Shown: positions 33,900-45,949 of the stretch, one piece after another
Layout of the letters: every line of letters starts with the position of its first letter
How positions within the stretch are numbered: the stretch's first letter is position 1
The notes under the pieces: model-generated
Told to the model about the DNA's origin: nothing
What the model saw: the letters and a program-made list of their open reading frames with translations, nothing else
Databases searched by the model: none
Program-made: the position numbers and the translations under genes
Assembly: GCA_004794785.1 (NCBI GenBank)
Contig: SJOL01007141.1
Location: 70,480-134,479, forward strand
DNA: 64,000 bases
Origin: Opisthorchis felineus
Lineage: Eukaryota; Platyhelminthes; Trematoda; Opisthorchiida; Opisthorchiidae
Direction of reading: 5' to 3'

Positions 33900-36800
33900 G
33901 GGGCCCTGATCAGCCCTCTTGGCTGAGAAGTTCGTCCATCGCTTCGGTACTCTGATACCGACAAAAGTGTGCAAGCAACATTCACTGACATTTAATTACC
34001 CAGCCATGTACAAATGCTCAACCAAAATATCATTGATGCGTCATTTTTTCAATTTAGTGGACCACCAGGTTTGTGCGATTGTGCAAGTTTTCATTTCCAA
34101 GTATACTTCTCAGAAGCGGGCTTTTAACTTATGGTTTTCCACCGTACAGCTGAAGCAGTAGCAAGGTCATCTGGCTGGATCTCCAGTTGGGAAAGACCGC
34201 CCGGATCCCTGCTCCACAGATTACGGCCACATATGGACTGGATCGGCTAGTATGCGCTTCACTTAAAGACACCGGGGTAAAACCCCGGCCAACATGGCCC
34301 AAGTTCTACGTTCAATCTTGCCGAGAACACACTGGAACGTACTTCTGGGAATCAGCCTTGAACACGTTACACTCGGACTAATGAAGTGTACTAGTCAGAC
34401 TCGCCACTGGATCGCCCTGGTTTAACCATGGATACTGCTGATGAATCACGTTTAGTGGCTAAGCTCCACCCGCATCTGAGGGGAGGTGGAGATTTTTGCG
34501 GAAAGTGTGAAACCGCTTTGCAGTGTAGGTTTTTTCACTGTGTTATATTCAATGGATATCCAACCCCTTTCAATTAGACCGTGAGAATGTTCAGTTTTTA
34601 AAGACTATGTGCATATGAGATGTATACTTTTCTGTCTGTTGACTTGTAACTACTTGGTTCGTCTTTGATAATAAATGGCTTCGCAGCGAGGGGCTTTTCT
34701 GCTTTCACTGGTAGTATCACCACTTCATAATAATGGTCACCGACTTCTCAGTTAATTCGTCTTCTGATGCTTGGGCTGCTCTCTCTGTCCTCTCTTTACC
34801 GTTGATCATTAAGTGCCTCTCATTGACCAGTTAAACAGGTCCACGGGTAACTGGTTAAATTACCACAAATTTTGCGACTGAATGCCGAATTCTGCCTGGA
34901 AACAAACCTTGGAATAATTCTGCGGTACAGCTGAAAGCGCGCCATTAAGTTCACACAACCACTTAATTTCTCATATGTAATAGCGTTTATCCCATATACT
35001 GGCAATGTATTCTTTCATCAAACCACCGAATCCTCTTAAGCATACACGTATTTCATTATTTTGCACAAACATCGCCTAGTATAAAATGGTGGTGGTTCTG
35101 CTTTAGCACTCTACCGCACTGACCCGTTTGATCTCGGGCAGTGCTACCTCTAAAATCCAAAATAGTCCTTTGCTGGGAACTCATTACCCTCAAACCCGTT
35201 AGCCAAGAACTGCGCATAGGAATTAACAACATAGTACATCCTAGCAGACGCTCACTAGACTCCGTCGGATTTAAGGTTCATTTTGTCACACAACTCACCA
35301 GGCTTCGTAACGGATTTGACCACTTCATATCGGACCCCATTTTATGTTGTGCAGGTGGCAAGGCTCAGGTCCTCGTGGCACGTAAGCTGGATGGTGAAAT
35401 TTATCATGCTGTACTGCCAGTGTTCTTGCTACCGACAAGGAATCATCACCAGTTACAGTTGGTTAGAAATCATTGGCAACCCGAAGAATATTTCTCTGTT
35501 CTGCGAGGTAGCGAGGCTCAGCTGGCGACCGAATTGTAGTTTCCAGTCGGTCAGTTCGGTGTGTCTTATTAAATGTAGAATCGGTAAGCCTGGCTGGAAG
35601 GAAAGTTTGCAACAAATTCTAAGACAATGAGGAAATGTGGGAGCCAAAAAGGTGGGACCGGTTGCATTTCATTCACAATCCTCGACACACATGTCCTCTT
35701 CGCTTTCAAAACAAATGCGAGCTGGCTTCACTAAATCCAAGGTTTTCGGAGATAATTGAGTGCCACCACCTTTTAGGAACAATAAAACAGCCAAATGGGC
35801 CTACATCAGTTACATCTTGATCGAATCTAGCCACGGGATGGCGGCGGCTCGTGTTCGCACATCCAAAAGAAATTTGGAAACTAGCAACAGCATGCCCGTC
35901 TCCCCTGCCGTGTGTTCGTGGCTGAAATTTGGTTGATGCCGGGGAAAACGCACCAGCAATGCGCTCCATTAAGATTAGGAGATAAGTCCAGTGCTTCTTC
36001 TGTTTAGTATGGATTAGCGGAGACCAATCCACCAGAAGATGGGGAGTACTATTCAAACGGGAGTAATGTGAATGCATGGAGCCGGTGGGGCTGACATTCC
36101 GCCGCCGCGCTTCTACCTTGGGAATTGCTGTACCGTCCAACTGCAAATGCATCATTTTGCTTGCAGAGTAAAGTAAACGGAGCAGCGGAAAATAGTTGTG
36201 ATTGTGTACACGACCAAAAATATTTACCGAGGCCCGAACTCAATGAGGTGTGTCACCCCAGCCAAACACAAGTGCTACTTATATTTCGTGGAGCCATTGA
36301 CCTGGTACGTCAAATTTTCTGCCCATGGTTATGGCGAGGAGTAAAATACTTCCACTCCGCTCGAACATCCCACGCAAAAGGTGACGCTGCGAGATGAGGT
36401 TGAGAAGTAGTGTTATCCTATCTTCGACCATTTAGTGTACAAATGACTGGCAAGGTCTCATTTCTAAGCACAAACTGCCCCATTGTCCTAATGTTTTTGT
36501 TTCCCTCAACTACGATGACTTTTCACCCAATAAGCGCAACTCATCAGTTGTACTCTCTTTCCCCTTGTGTTTTTACTCGCCGAGTTCAGGTTGTAGCGAC
36601 CCTATCATTACTCGATTGGCATATTCCATACAAGTTCGGAAATATATCCATTATTATTACTAGACCTTTTCCGCTCAAGAGGATAAGGGTGCTACGATAC
36701 CCCGTAGAGGATCCTGACCCACAACGTCAAGGGTCCCACTGGTGCCGACCCGACTATTCTGTTCTTCAGTCTTTGTCTTATCTCATGGGATAAGACAAAG

Positions 36801-39510
36801 CACTTGGTTGGAGTAGAAAGTGCTGTATAGGTCAGCGCGGTTGCTCCCTCTGAGCTGAGAGTGACCACCACAGAAGCAACTCAACCACCACTACGGCCTC
36901 TCTAGTGCATAGGTGAGGCTCACTGCGTAGAACATCATTTTATTCCAGCAAATATAATTCTGCCGCATGAGAACCTGACCTGTGGTCCAGCACCTGTCAT
37001 CTCATTAAACAGGGCCTTTAGTTTTTAGTGTCCTTGACTTTTATTTCGGCCGCAGGCACAATGTGACAGGTATTTTTAGGCAAGCGACACCATTATCGAC
37101 TTTGTTTTGGCGGGCAGGTGGTCGGCAGTTCCTGGTGTTCACAAGTCCCAACGAGGCGGAAAAGAATGCTGAAGCTCTTTGTGCACTAATCTGGACTGAA
37201 CTGATGATCTCTTGTTCCAGACTCCGAGCACCTGATTCTGGTGCAAATTCGGCCACAATGACTGAAGCTGCAGTCATTGGCGTATAACGACATACATAAT
37301 GGCTCGCCAGGTGTCGAAGCAACTTGAAGTGCTTACCAGCCACCTATTACAAGGACGGTCAACAGCAGTACACTTGCATGAAACAGACCAAAAAACTCGC
37401 TTTTAACCGATCAATTAGCAAATATTACGTATACCAGATGCAGTCTGCCACAGACAACCTACGAGAACGGGAAGATGAATGCGTGTTGGATTATTCTGGC
37501 AAAGTGTGCAGAATCAAGAGAGATCTTTTCGTCAGTCTACATGGGAACATTCCGGACCGCTTCATGAGTGTGCATACTTTTGTTCTCGGAAATGATTTGC
37601 TGATGAAGACATCTACAAGAAAGTACTCCCAAATATGGGTTTCGATATCTCGTTCTCTTGTAAGCCTCCACCTCAAGCACCCATTCCAAGTTTGAATCCC
37701 GTATCTGAGGAACAGCTTTGCACTTCTCACTGCGGCGCGACGTGCGGCAACATAGATTTCGTGTGCGAAAAAGGGTTCCATGTTGCCAGCCGCCCACATT
37801 ATACACTATACAGTGTAAATACCTGGACGTTTTGGGGACACAAGCGTCACGCATCCTAACGTAGGAATCTGTGATATTCACACTGGAGGCAACGGCACGA
37901 TTCAGCACCTAATTCTCGCCCATACTGCAATAAATGGAAGCTCAGCAGGAAAACGCTGAGCTTTTTCTTCTTTCAGACCATCGTAGCAGTCAGGTTCCCT
38001 TCTACATACGGCCACAACGGCAAGCTCAGAAAACATGGAATCACCTGACTATGTGGGGCCCTGGAATGTGGATGCATATTACTTGTACCGTAACACGGTC
38101 TCCTTAGAGATAGCCTTGCGCTCTTCAGCAACCTGCGTCTTAAGTCAGATGCTTTGCTAACCCAGTCAATAACAACACGGCAGCATACCTCACTCGAAAC
38201 ACCTTGCAAACGAACACCCCGAACCATCTGCTCACTACCAGCCCGAACTGAACCGTTCACGAAGAGCACGAAAGTTCGGCCAATATCCTGGGCCACCGAC
38301 TGGAAACTATATTCTTTGTGTTACTGTGCCATCTTGTGCAGTTTCTTCGTAAATATGTTAAACTACTGAGCCGCCATCATATTTCACTCTGATGCCTCAT
38401 TGCGATCACCAAGTGTGGGTGACCTGTAACGCCATTATTTTGACAATCCATTTCCCGTGATTGCCACTTGGAGTGCGCAGTGAACAGGCAAAAAATGGGA
38501 ATCGACTTCCACCAATAAACCCTGCCGATGTGACCCAGAGTGACAACTTTCCATAGAGATAACAAACAAACTCCCCCTCGGTCCTCTTGCCGATGCAGGC
38601 AGATGTCTAGTTGCAGAGTCAGACTGCATTAACAAGAAGGATTCGATATGATGTAACGAGTTGCGGGTTGTTGCGTTTCGCGTTTGAAAACCACAGGCGC
38701 TGAAAAATTTCATGAGATCGACATCCCTTGATTGGCTAAGCTGCATGCGTTCCCAGGGGTTATACTATTTCACTAGCCCCCATAGATGGATGACTTGATT
38801 CTGTCGGCGTGCACGCGGGCTCAACCAGGACAATTAACAGTTTACCACATCGCAGGGCGTCTGGAAATGTAACGTTTTACAGAGTTTAGTGAAAATAATG
38901 TGTGAATTAAAGACATACAGATTGTGCTTACTCTTTGGTTAAGAGTTATCGACACGCTCAAGTCCAGAGTATTGCTCTAACGGGGTCGGTATCCATATCC
39001 GAGCCACTCAAAATTTTCGCGAATGGTTTGCGGGCCGGAATGGAAAATGTTGCCTTTGTTTTTAAAACCAAGATGATATGGGCTGCAGCAGCAAGGCTGC
39101 GCTAAAAAAATGTTTACACGTGCTAGTAACACAAAACCATGGATTATCAGAGAATACCAAAAAGAAGGCGATTCCCTATAGCAGGCCCATGTAAGTGACC
39201 GTAAGACCCTTTTGGAGGTATCTCACGAGATTTTTTGCCCTCTCGTAGGTGCCTGCAGTTAATTATACAGGTAGTGGGGTGACCTGATACACCCCACTCA
39301 CCGGAAAACTTCTTCAGTTCTCAGCGCTGTGGTGAGTACACTTTCAGCGGGGTCACAATCAGTATTATTTGACAGACCCACAGCAGCTTTTGCTTATATG
39401 TCCTATCACATGAGATATGAAGGATGTTGTAGTAAACGTGACATATCCCAGGAAGCCCAATTGAGTGAGGCGCGAAATCGCAAGCCAAGAAATATGATGC
39501 CTTGCGATTT
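33900..39510. other. No recognised gene
   Basis: Several medium ORFs (35141-35539 plus; 35706-36155 minus; 37324-37695 plus; 37973-38296 and 38435-38746 minus) lack motifs I can name. Notable structure: a perfect 12-bp hairpin at 36771-36800 and a perfect 9-bp one at 39273-39298. Confidence 0.35.
36771..36800. repeat. Perfect 12-bp inverted repeat, 6-nt loop
   Basis: CTTTGTCTTATC, loop TCATGG, GATAAGACAAAG. No companion inverted repeat or gene end was seen nearby. Confidence 0.7.
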
Positions 39511-39519
39511 ATGAACAAA

Positions 39520-40556
39520 ATGCGGTACTACACGTACAAATTGTGTATATGAAAGGGACACGAACCTCGAATTATGGGGATTTCCGTCGGGAAATATTAT
39601 GGATAGGGTGAACTACGGGTATGCTAACAGACTGGGTAATGTAGTCAAGGTACCATCATCGCGACGTCGTACTCGCCTTTGTGGACAGTCCCGTACATGA
39701 ACTTCTTGAGTGAGTCGTTTTGAGTTGTCACCGTAGTTAGGATTTGCCAGGGAATCGTGACAAAATAAGACCAGCATGAATCAAGCTTGTCCGTCGAGGG
39801 CGCATGTTGGCTCATTGCGGTCATTCAAACGAGGCAATAAGACCACCGTGTCTACATTGGGGGCTCAAAATAGGAAAAAGTGTCGAAAAGGTCTGCTGGA
39901 AAGCGCTATGACGCGAGTTAGACTGCGGCCCAAATTGACGGGCAGGCATAAGTGGCCACAATTTCTAGCTACTGCGGTGAGATGACACTACCCGATTTCA
40001 AAATCGGTAATCGATATCTTGGTGCAGATAATAGGTATGCGGTCGATGCGAACGGGTGTGGGCATATGTGATTATGAGGGTTTTACGTTGCCTTACTTGT
40101 ACACATATTAGATAGCCCGGAGTTTGCAGGGAGATGAGATCAGAGGAGAACATGTCTGGTGGTGTTGCGTGTTTGTACAATGAGGTGACCTCAGATTGGC
40201 GCAGTTAAAGTCTAAACAAAGGCGTGGAGCTTTGTGAAACGGGACGCCTCTGAGGCGTCATACAGCGTGTCTTTAGTGAGTCTCTGTTAGCATTTATTGT
40301 TTCGCAAGCAATGAATTTTTCGATTTAAGAAGATTACCTGAGATATATGCTACAACCAGGGCAAGCTCAGGCCGGAAGCACAGGCATCCGACAAAAGCTG
40401 CTTCCATTATAGTTTCCTCTTTACTCCACTGAAGAAGAAGGATCATGGGGTTCAGCATACGGTAAGAATATCTGCGGGGAGAAGGCATGCGGTTGAACTA
40501 AGAGTTGTCAACCTTGCAGCCTTTCACATCGGCGTAGAGAGGAGGGGAAGACATGA
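39520..40556 (+). repeat. Family C, copy C3, left part, continuous with LINE A7
   Basis: Matches C5 along its length: CTACGGGTATGC, GGTACCATCATCGCGACGTCGTAC, GTAGTTAGGATTTGCCAGGGAATCGTGACAAAATAAGACC-like block, GCGGTCGATGCGAACGGGTGTGG, TTGCGTGTTTGTACAATGAGGTGACC, AGGGCAAGCTCAGGCCGG and GGAAGACATG. Then LINE A7 begins, exactly as C5 leads into LINE A6. It contains an 8-bp palindrome, GACGCCTC-T-GAGGCGTC, at 40243-40259. Confidence 0.7.
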
Positions 40557-40863
40557 TGCGGAAAGCTATGGAGAGCCCTCCAAAAGCTTCCGTACATAAG
40601 CGGTGTCTGTCATGGCTGCAAACGCTTTCCATTCCCATTTAATTTCATGATCCATGCGATAATGAGACGGAAGCTTAAATGTTTTCTGAACCCAGGTTTT
40701 CAAATATCTTCTGACGAAAACCTTGTCAATCTGGAATATGCAAACATCGTTCACATCTTCGAAGAGGAGAAAAAGGCGCAGGTGTTTTTGGGTGAACTGA
40801 CCAAAGCCATCCCTCCTTTGGTATGCACTTTGCACCCACAAAGTGTGAGGTTATAGTACTAAT
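40557..40863 (+). mobile_element. LINE family A copy A7, reverse transcriptase (5' piece of an interrupted copy)
   Basis: The plus frame reads GVCHGCKRFPFPFNFMIHAIMRRKL (motif B, compare GVRQGCPLSPFLFNFVIDEIMRR), then LNPGFQISSDENLVNLEYANI (motif C with YADD changed to YANI), then IFEEEKKAQVFLGELTKAIPP. After a frame shift FAPTKCEVIVL ends at about 40860. The next expected residues (LLD.QSLNTP) appear only at 41700, so the copy is interrupted by about 840 bp. Loss of the second catalytic Asp region makes it inactive. Confidence 0.8.
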
Positions 40864-41699
40864 GTTTATTCCCAACTGGTGGGTGTCGTACCGTCGGGCA
40901 TGATCATGTTACAGTCAGAATAAAGCATGAGTTTACTCATATTTGCAGGTAATGGAACAAGTAGGCGAGAGGGTACAGTCAAGAGGAGTAAGGGAACAGT
41001 TGCGGGTGTGCTATCAAACGGGGTGTGGCAGTGTCGTGCTATCATTGCACTGACATACTTCGGTTTCTGGACAGCCCCGTAATGGAGGTCATGTTTGAGG
41101 TAATTGGGCTGGGATGTGTAATTCTGTGAGCACCGGTATATTTTTGGTTGGCTGAGGGCATCCGCAGAGGTAGAACAAAGCCGGTGTAAGATCGCGGGTA
41201 TTTTTCTGGTCCGGTTGGGGATTGTAAATCACAAGTGGAATGGATAAAGGGCAAACAAGGCGCTTGAAGCTGGTATTGCCGAAAGTCGAAGCTTGATAAG
41301 ACGAGGCAATGGTATGAGATCAATAAAGCACGGTGAGATTCAGGAGATATCCGATAGGACAGAGTGCATTTATAGGGAGAGAGAAACTTAACGTTTACCA
41401 CAATCAGGGTGGTGATAACAAGTGATTAAATGAGGGAGAATAGGAGTAGGTTTGTACTTGGTAAACTAGCGATCAAGCACGGGTTGAGTTTGCTAACAAA
41501 TGCTATTATAGTACAAGCGATCTAGAGCAAGCCGGTATGAGAACGCATAGAGGTGGTGTGGTTAGGGAAATCAAACATGTACGTACTCACGGGGGTAGGA
41601 ATTCTGAGAGGATGAACTAGTTTATCTGGAATTATTACGTGAGTTGGAAAGAACCATAATCTAGGAGAGAAAGTGAATGTAAAAGAAATTGTCGCCAGT
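40864..41699 (+). mobile_element. ~840-bp insertion inside LINE A, partly family C-like
   Basis: Located precisely between the two halves of a LINE A reverse transcriptase/thumb junction. Part of it (about 41015-41085: GGGGTGTGGCAGTGTCGTGC..TTTCTGGACAGCCCCGTA) resembles the family C stretch at 17890-17950 and the reverse complement of 27730-27800. No coding frame. Ends and target duplications are not obvious. Confidence 0.5.
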
Positions 41700-42050
41700 C
41701 CCCGAAGCACTGCTCCTGGACATGCAGTCACTGAACACGCCACCTACAGTCCAAGGGGAGGCACATGAAGTTGTGGAGCGTTTTATGTACATTCGAATTT
41801 GTATTAGTTCTGATTGTAGTGTAACAGATGTGGCCAATGCACGAATCTGCAAGGCTCGGGTCGCGTTTTTGAGATACTCATATCCTCAAAGTGGTATATC
41901 CCTGAATATCAAGGAACGTGTGTATCACGCTGCAGTACGGGGCTGTTTTGTTGTATGGCTGTGAGACTTAGTGTTTTCGAGCAGTGCAACTAAGACATCT
42001 TCAGGAGTTTGACAACATTTGTCTCAACCGCAGCTCGGCGATATGTAGAC
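41700..42050 (+). mobile_element. LINE family A copy A8, thumb (3' piece of the interrupted copy)
   Basis: The plus frame 41689-41964 reads LLLDMQSLNTPPTVQGEAHEVVERF, IRICISSDCSVTDVANARICKARVAF, GISLNIKERVYHAAVRG and CFVVWL, the LINE A thumb and connector block. In other frames it continues to LRHLQEF-like sequence near 42000. It resumes the protein that stops at 40863. Confidence 0.8.
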
Positions 42051-42059
42051 ATGATTATG

Positions 42060-42985
42060 GAAGTGTAGATGTCTTGCAGTACTTCGACAAGAGCGATAAG
42101 TGTGATGAGGCCCAAACCCATATGACAGACATGAAATAGAGCCTCATAGTAGCCTGAAATAGCAAGCAGCTTCCAACATGTGTGTGTTGGAGATGTGGAG
42201 GCTTAGTTATATATAACCAAATCCTGAAAATCACAAACGCAAACACATTAGCTGACCGGCTTCCAAGAAAGGAGCCTCTGTTGGTGAGACTGCTACTGCG
42301 TCCGAGTATGCGATGGTTACAAGTCGATTTTATTAAGCTACATGGTATTGGTTTCGGGAAGCAGATGTAGCGTGACGTTGGGGTTTGGTGCTCTAAATGA
42401 GCAGAATCGACACCAAGTACCCACCCACTCACTAGGTCTTCGCAACGGCTGCATCCACAGATGAACGTTTGCGGGCGCATGCGGTCCTTGTATCATAGGA
42501 CTGAAGTCTATACCACTTGGTCTTACGACTGATTAGTATACACCCCTAGTTAGCTTTAACTTCGCTGCGTCCAATAATGCATATATTTGCCGAATCCTGC
42601 TATCAAATCATCGATATACACACGGCTCCCTCACTGTCTCCAGTGGCACTAAGTGAGCAACTAGTGGGTTTACCTTTATAACAGTAAGACCCCAGCTTCC
42701 GCGTAGACACCGAGCGGGAATTGTGGACAACGGGATTTATTAAGCATTTGGTGAGTTAGCCACTACAACTTTGTTTAATTGTATGTTATAATTACGAGTG
42801 TAAACGAGACGTGATTGATTAAACATTTTTCCTTCCAGAAACCCAGTTGAGTGAAAGCGGCTTCCTGAAAACGAGAACTGGATTGAGTACACAATACGTT
42901 TGTACTGATGCAACCAATAAATAGAAACACGATTCGGTAAAGGTGGTTGTGTATTTTTCAGGCATGAGCTTGGCAGCAAGGACAT
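42060..42985. other. No recognised feature
   Basis: Contains a 141-codon minus ORF (42055-42480) without motifs. It lies between LINE A8 and the right part of family C. Confidence 0.3.
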
Positions 42986-42989
42986 GTAT

Positions 42990-43885
42990 GGATATGAATG
43001 ACCGCCGTTGGTCGTTGGATTAGTCTACTATTTATATTTGGGGCCTTATAGTCAGCTGCGAGCATGGGTACGGGCCCGGCAGTTACTATAAGCATCCAAG
43101 GTGGGGGACAACGAATACAGTCATGAGTATGGTTAGCCGTCGTTGGTCATTGGATTAGGTTACCACGCATAGTTAAGACCTTATAATGAGCGTCGCACAT
43201 GGACACGGGCCTAGCAGTTACGATAAGTAGTCTAGGTGAGTGACAACGGCTACCGTTATCATGGTGACAGCTTTATGACGTATTCCACCCATGAAGCGTC
43301 ATATTCCTAATAGGAATGATACCACCGTGTAGGTGATTTGCCTACAGTTACCTCCTGACGCTGTTGTCCACCGGCTAATTATGCCTATCTGGGAAAGGAA
43401 GTCATCCACAGTGGTGGCCCTCGCACTTTTAGTGCTTAATCCATTCTGCTGTCTAACAATGATGTACCTACTGGAAGCCGGGCTCAGTAGGAAAATATGT
43501 TGTGACAAGGTTCGCTGAACATAATCATCTCATTTGTTAAATCTGTGGACCATAGAGCAAACAAACGTCCCTGACAGATTTTCCTGGGTTAAATTTGCAT
43601 GGGATATTCTGTGGATGTTACTTAATTCTTAAAGAACACCGGAGAACTTCGAAATATGCTAAGTGCGATTTCGTGTTTTATCTCTCGTAAACTGGTAACA
43701 AAATGCGTATCAGTAATGGTCCGTGACCTTGAAATTTCGCTCACTTAGACAAAATGCTATGAGCATAATAGCACCGAAAGGTGCAAATGGATTAGACCAA
43801 CTCCACGTAAAAGTCACAACTTCAAAAACCCTATAGTTTTGGCGGAAAAAATTTGGATGTGCTTCTAGTGAGCGGCAGCGCAACG
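42990..43885 (+). repeat. Family C, copy C2, right part with two tandem units
   Basis: Two ~135-bp units (CGTTGG..TTGGATTAG at 43006 and 43141) match the array at 22490-22860. They are followed by CTTTATGACG, an ATTCCTAATAGGAAT palindrome, GACCTTGAAATTTCGCTCACTT, GTAAAAGTCACAACTTCAAAAACCCTATAG and GCTTCTAGTGA, in the same order as C1. Confidence 0.7.
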
Positions 43886-43889
43886 CACT

Positions 43890-44370
43890 TGGCAATGCAG
43901 TGGGTCAAAAAGCGAACATGAATAGTTCATCAGGATTGGCTCGACATTTAAAGGGTGAAAATTTAATGAGGGGGTGTGGATGAATATTGAATATATAGGG
44001 TAGACGCAGAAAACAATGGGTCCAAGAAACGGAATGGGCTGACCGGGAGAAAGGGGGTACAGCCGTTCATTTTTTTGGAAATAAATTGATTTGTTGACAT
44101 TTATGCTGATAATCTGCACAGCATCGAAACACTGCATGTAGTGTTTGACTTGCGTCTCGCATCTGGTCACTGCTAGGGAATCCGGGAGACCAGTGAGGTC
44201 TAACCTTTGGGCATTATTACAGGGGGCTCCATGGATAATGGAGAAATGCAGTAGCTTATTCCAGTAAACGAAAGCGGGCTGTAGTCCGCCTCAGCTCTGA
44301 GCATGCCGCCATGACCTTCTGCCATATTGACAGGAAGGCTAGGCAAAAATCTTGCTGGAGAGGAGAAGGA
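43890..44370. other. No recognised feature
   Basis: No motif, repeat or splice structure recognised in this 0.5 kb. Confidence 0.3.
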
Positions 44371-44373
44371 CTG

Positions 44374-44460
44374 GAAGAGAGTGGAACGAAGGGTATGTGG
44401 AAGAGAGTGGAACGAAGGGTATGTGGAAGAGAGTGGAACGAAGGGTATATGGAAGAGACG
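44374..44460 (+). repeat. 26-bp tandem repeat, three units plus partial
   Basis: Unit GAAGAGAGTGGAACGAAGGG plus TATGTG at 44374-44399, 44400-44425 and 44426-44451 (one G-to-A change in the third), then GAAGAGACGGA. Since 26 is not a multiple of 3, the peptide repeat cycles through all frames, which explains the overlapping ORFs here. Confidence 0.9.
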
Positions 44461-45690
44461 GAGGCAAGTTGGTTGCAAAATCATTCGCTTGGTCAGTGAT
44501 CTTTCTGCCCGAACTCATTAGGTCATTTATGTCAGCAGTCATTTGCAAAAGGCGAGGGTACCTGCAGTTCAGTGAGATACGCTTTAAAATTTTGCATGTT
44601 TACTGTAGCAAACCTGACTTCGTCGCTTATTCATGTTGGGAGTGTGGCTTCTGTTCTGAAACATTCTAGGAGAGGTTGGCAGAATCCAAGCTTCTGAGTT
44701 TGATGAGGACTTCTGCAGAGTTTAGAGGTAACTCCGCTTCAGACATTAATGATCTGAGTGCCAAGGCGGGTTTGGCGGCCCTACAGCCAAATAATGCGGG
44801 CTGTAAATTCCACTACACATCCACTCAGGAGTTCCGTGCGGAGACAGTCGAAAGGATCGGACTTTGGTTGGGCGTCTCTCGTCCAGATGGCGCAAACCAG
44901 GATGAGAATTCCTAGAATCATGTGACATACCACTGAGAGAGTTTACGGCCGCAACAGCGTTTCTTTTACGAGCGGTCTAATAAGGGTTGTGATAGTGTAA
45001 TGCTTCGCCGCTGTGTTTCTCCCAGCAGAACTTCGCCTTTCTTCATCAAGTGAGGCGGTGCCAGTATATTGTGCATTAGCAGCAGGCCAACTTGCATACC
45101 GCCGTCTGAGTGAAGGTTAAGGTAAGGAAATACCCTGGTGTGCAACTCGAAAAGACAGACTTGCCTCAGCCTTTCTCGACAGCGTGGTTGTAATAGAGTT
45201 CAGTGCGCCGCAGCAGAGCGTGGTGGTACCCAATTCGAGTTCCATTGTGATTTTTTAACTGTCTTGCTTGCCCATTACCTGCTTACCTGCTCAGTGATAT
45301 TAGCAAAGGTACACTAGTTTGAGGCAGACTTAGATGGAGGTGGTCAAATGTTTCTGCCGAACTTACGGGCTGCTCGAAGGCTTATCCACAAGACTACGCC
45401 ACAATCTTCATGATGAGTCAAGCGGTGCGAAGCTTAAAATGCGCTTCGCTCATAGGTATGCATTCCTACTTACTCCTAGAGCATGCATTTCTCTTGTCTG
45501 GGGCGTTGTGCATCCGTCCAATCTACTGTGTGTTCAGTTATTTCGAAAGACACTCGTTGTGGGATGATTTTCATTCGCCGCAGTTTTGGTTTGGCCGGTG
45601 ATATTTTGAGCGACTTCTGTCGCTTCTTGTCCCCTCTCCAGGACGTTAAGTATGTTGTTCCGATATCTGTAAGCGATGGGTCTGGATGCG
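44461..45690. other. No recognised feature
   Basis: Short ORFs at 44676-44915 and 45334-45601 show no motif. Those near 45500-45740 on the plus strand are antisense to the Penelope fragment. Confidence 0.3.
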
Positions 45691-45941
45691 CTCCAAACCT
45701 TCGAAATATATCGGAATTGTTCAGTGTTCACATTTAAGAACTGAGTTGGACAATGCTGCGTTACGCTGCACACTGGCACCTGGAATCCGACGTGCACATT
45801 GTGATTGATGTGGTATTCTATCCGGTGTACCGTATGGTGTCGGTTCGCGTTATTCTCGAGTAAGCATGTCTGGACGTCAAGGAACGGTTGCGAAACATTT
45901 CTCCTGTCCTTGTCTTTAGGCCTTGTGTCGAGAGCCCCCAT
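45534..45941 (-). pseudogene. Penelope-like reverse transcriptase C-terminal fragment PLE2
   Basis: A 135-codon minus frame. Near its N-terminus is QPFLDVQTCLLENN, matching the 'LPFLDVxV' block just after the reverse-transcriptase palm of Penelope-like elements. It continues HHTVHRIEYHINHNVHVGF, matching 'TSVYRKPTHTNxYLxFxSxHP', and VCSVTQHCP, matching 'KxSVVxTL'. The palm with the catalytic YADD-like motif should lie at coordinates above 45950 but is not readable, nor is the GIY-YIG nuclease below 45530. Probably an isolated relic of the same broad class as PLE1, covering a different segment. Confidence 0.55.
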
Positions 45942-45949
45942 CGTTAGAG

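Noticed and set aside
33919..34161. Possible Gypsy integrase piece (AEKFVHRFGT)
   Set aside because: Only a few residues resemble an integrase, with no catalytic block; not enough to call.
35706..36155. 149-codon minus ORF and overlapping plus ORFs
   Set aside because: No motif, no splice structure, several overlapping frames; likely chance.
36260..36397. Possible integrase zinc-binding stretch (FCPWLWRGVKYF)
   Set aside because: The Cys/His pairs are not spaced as HHCC and no neighbouring integrase was found.
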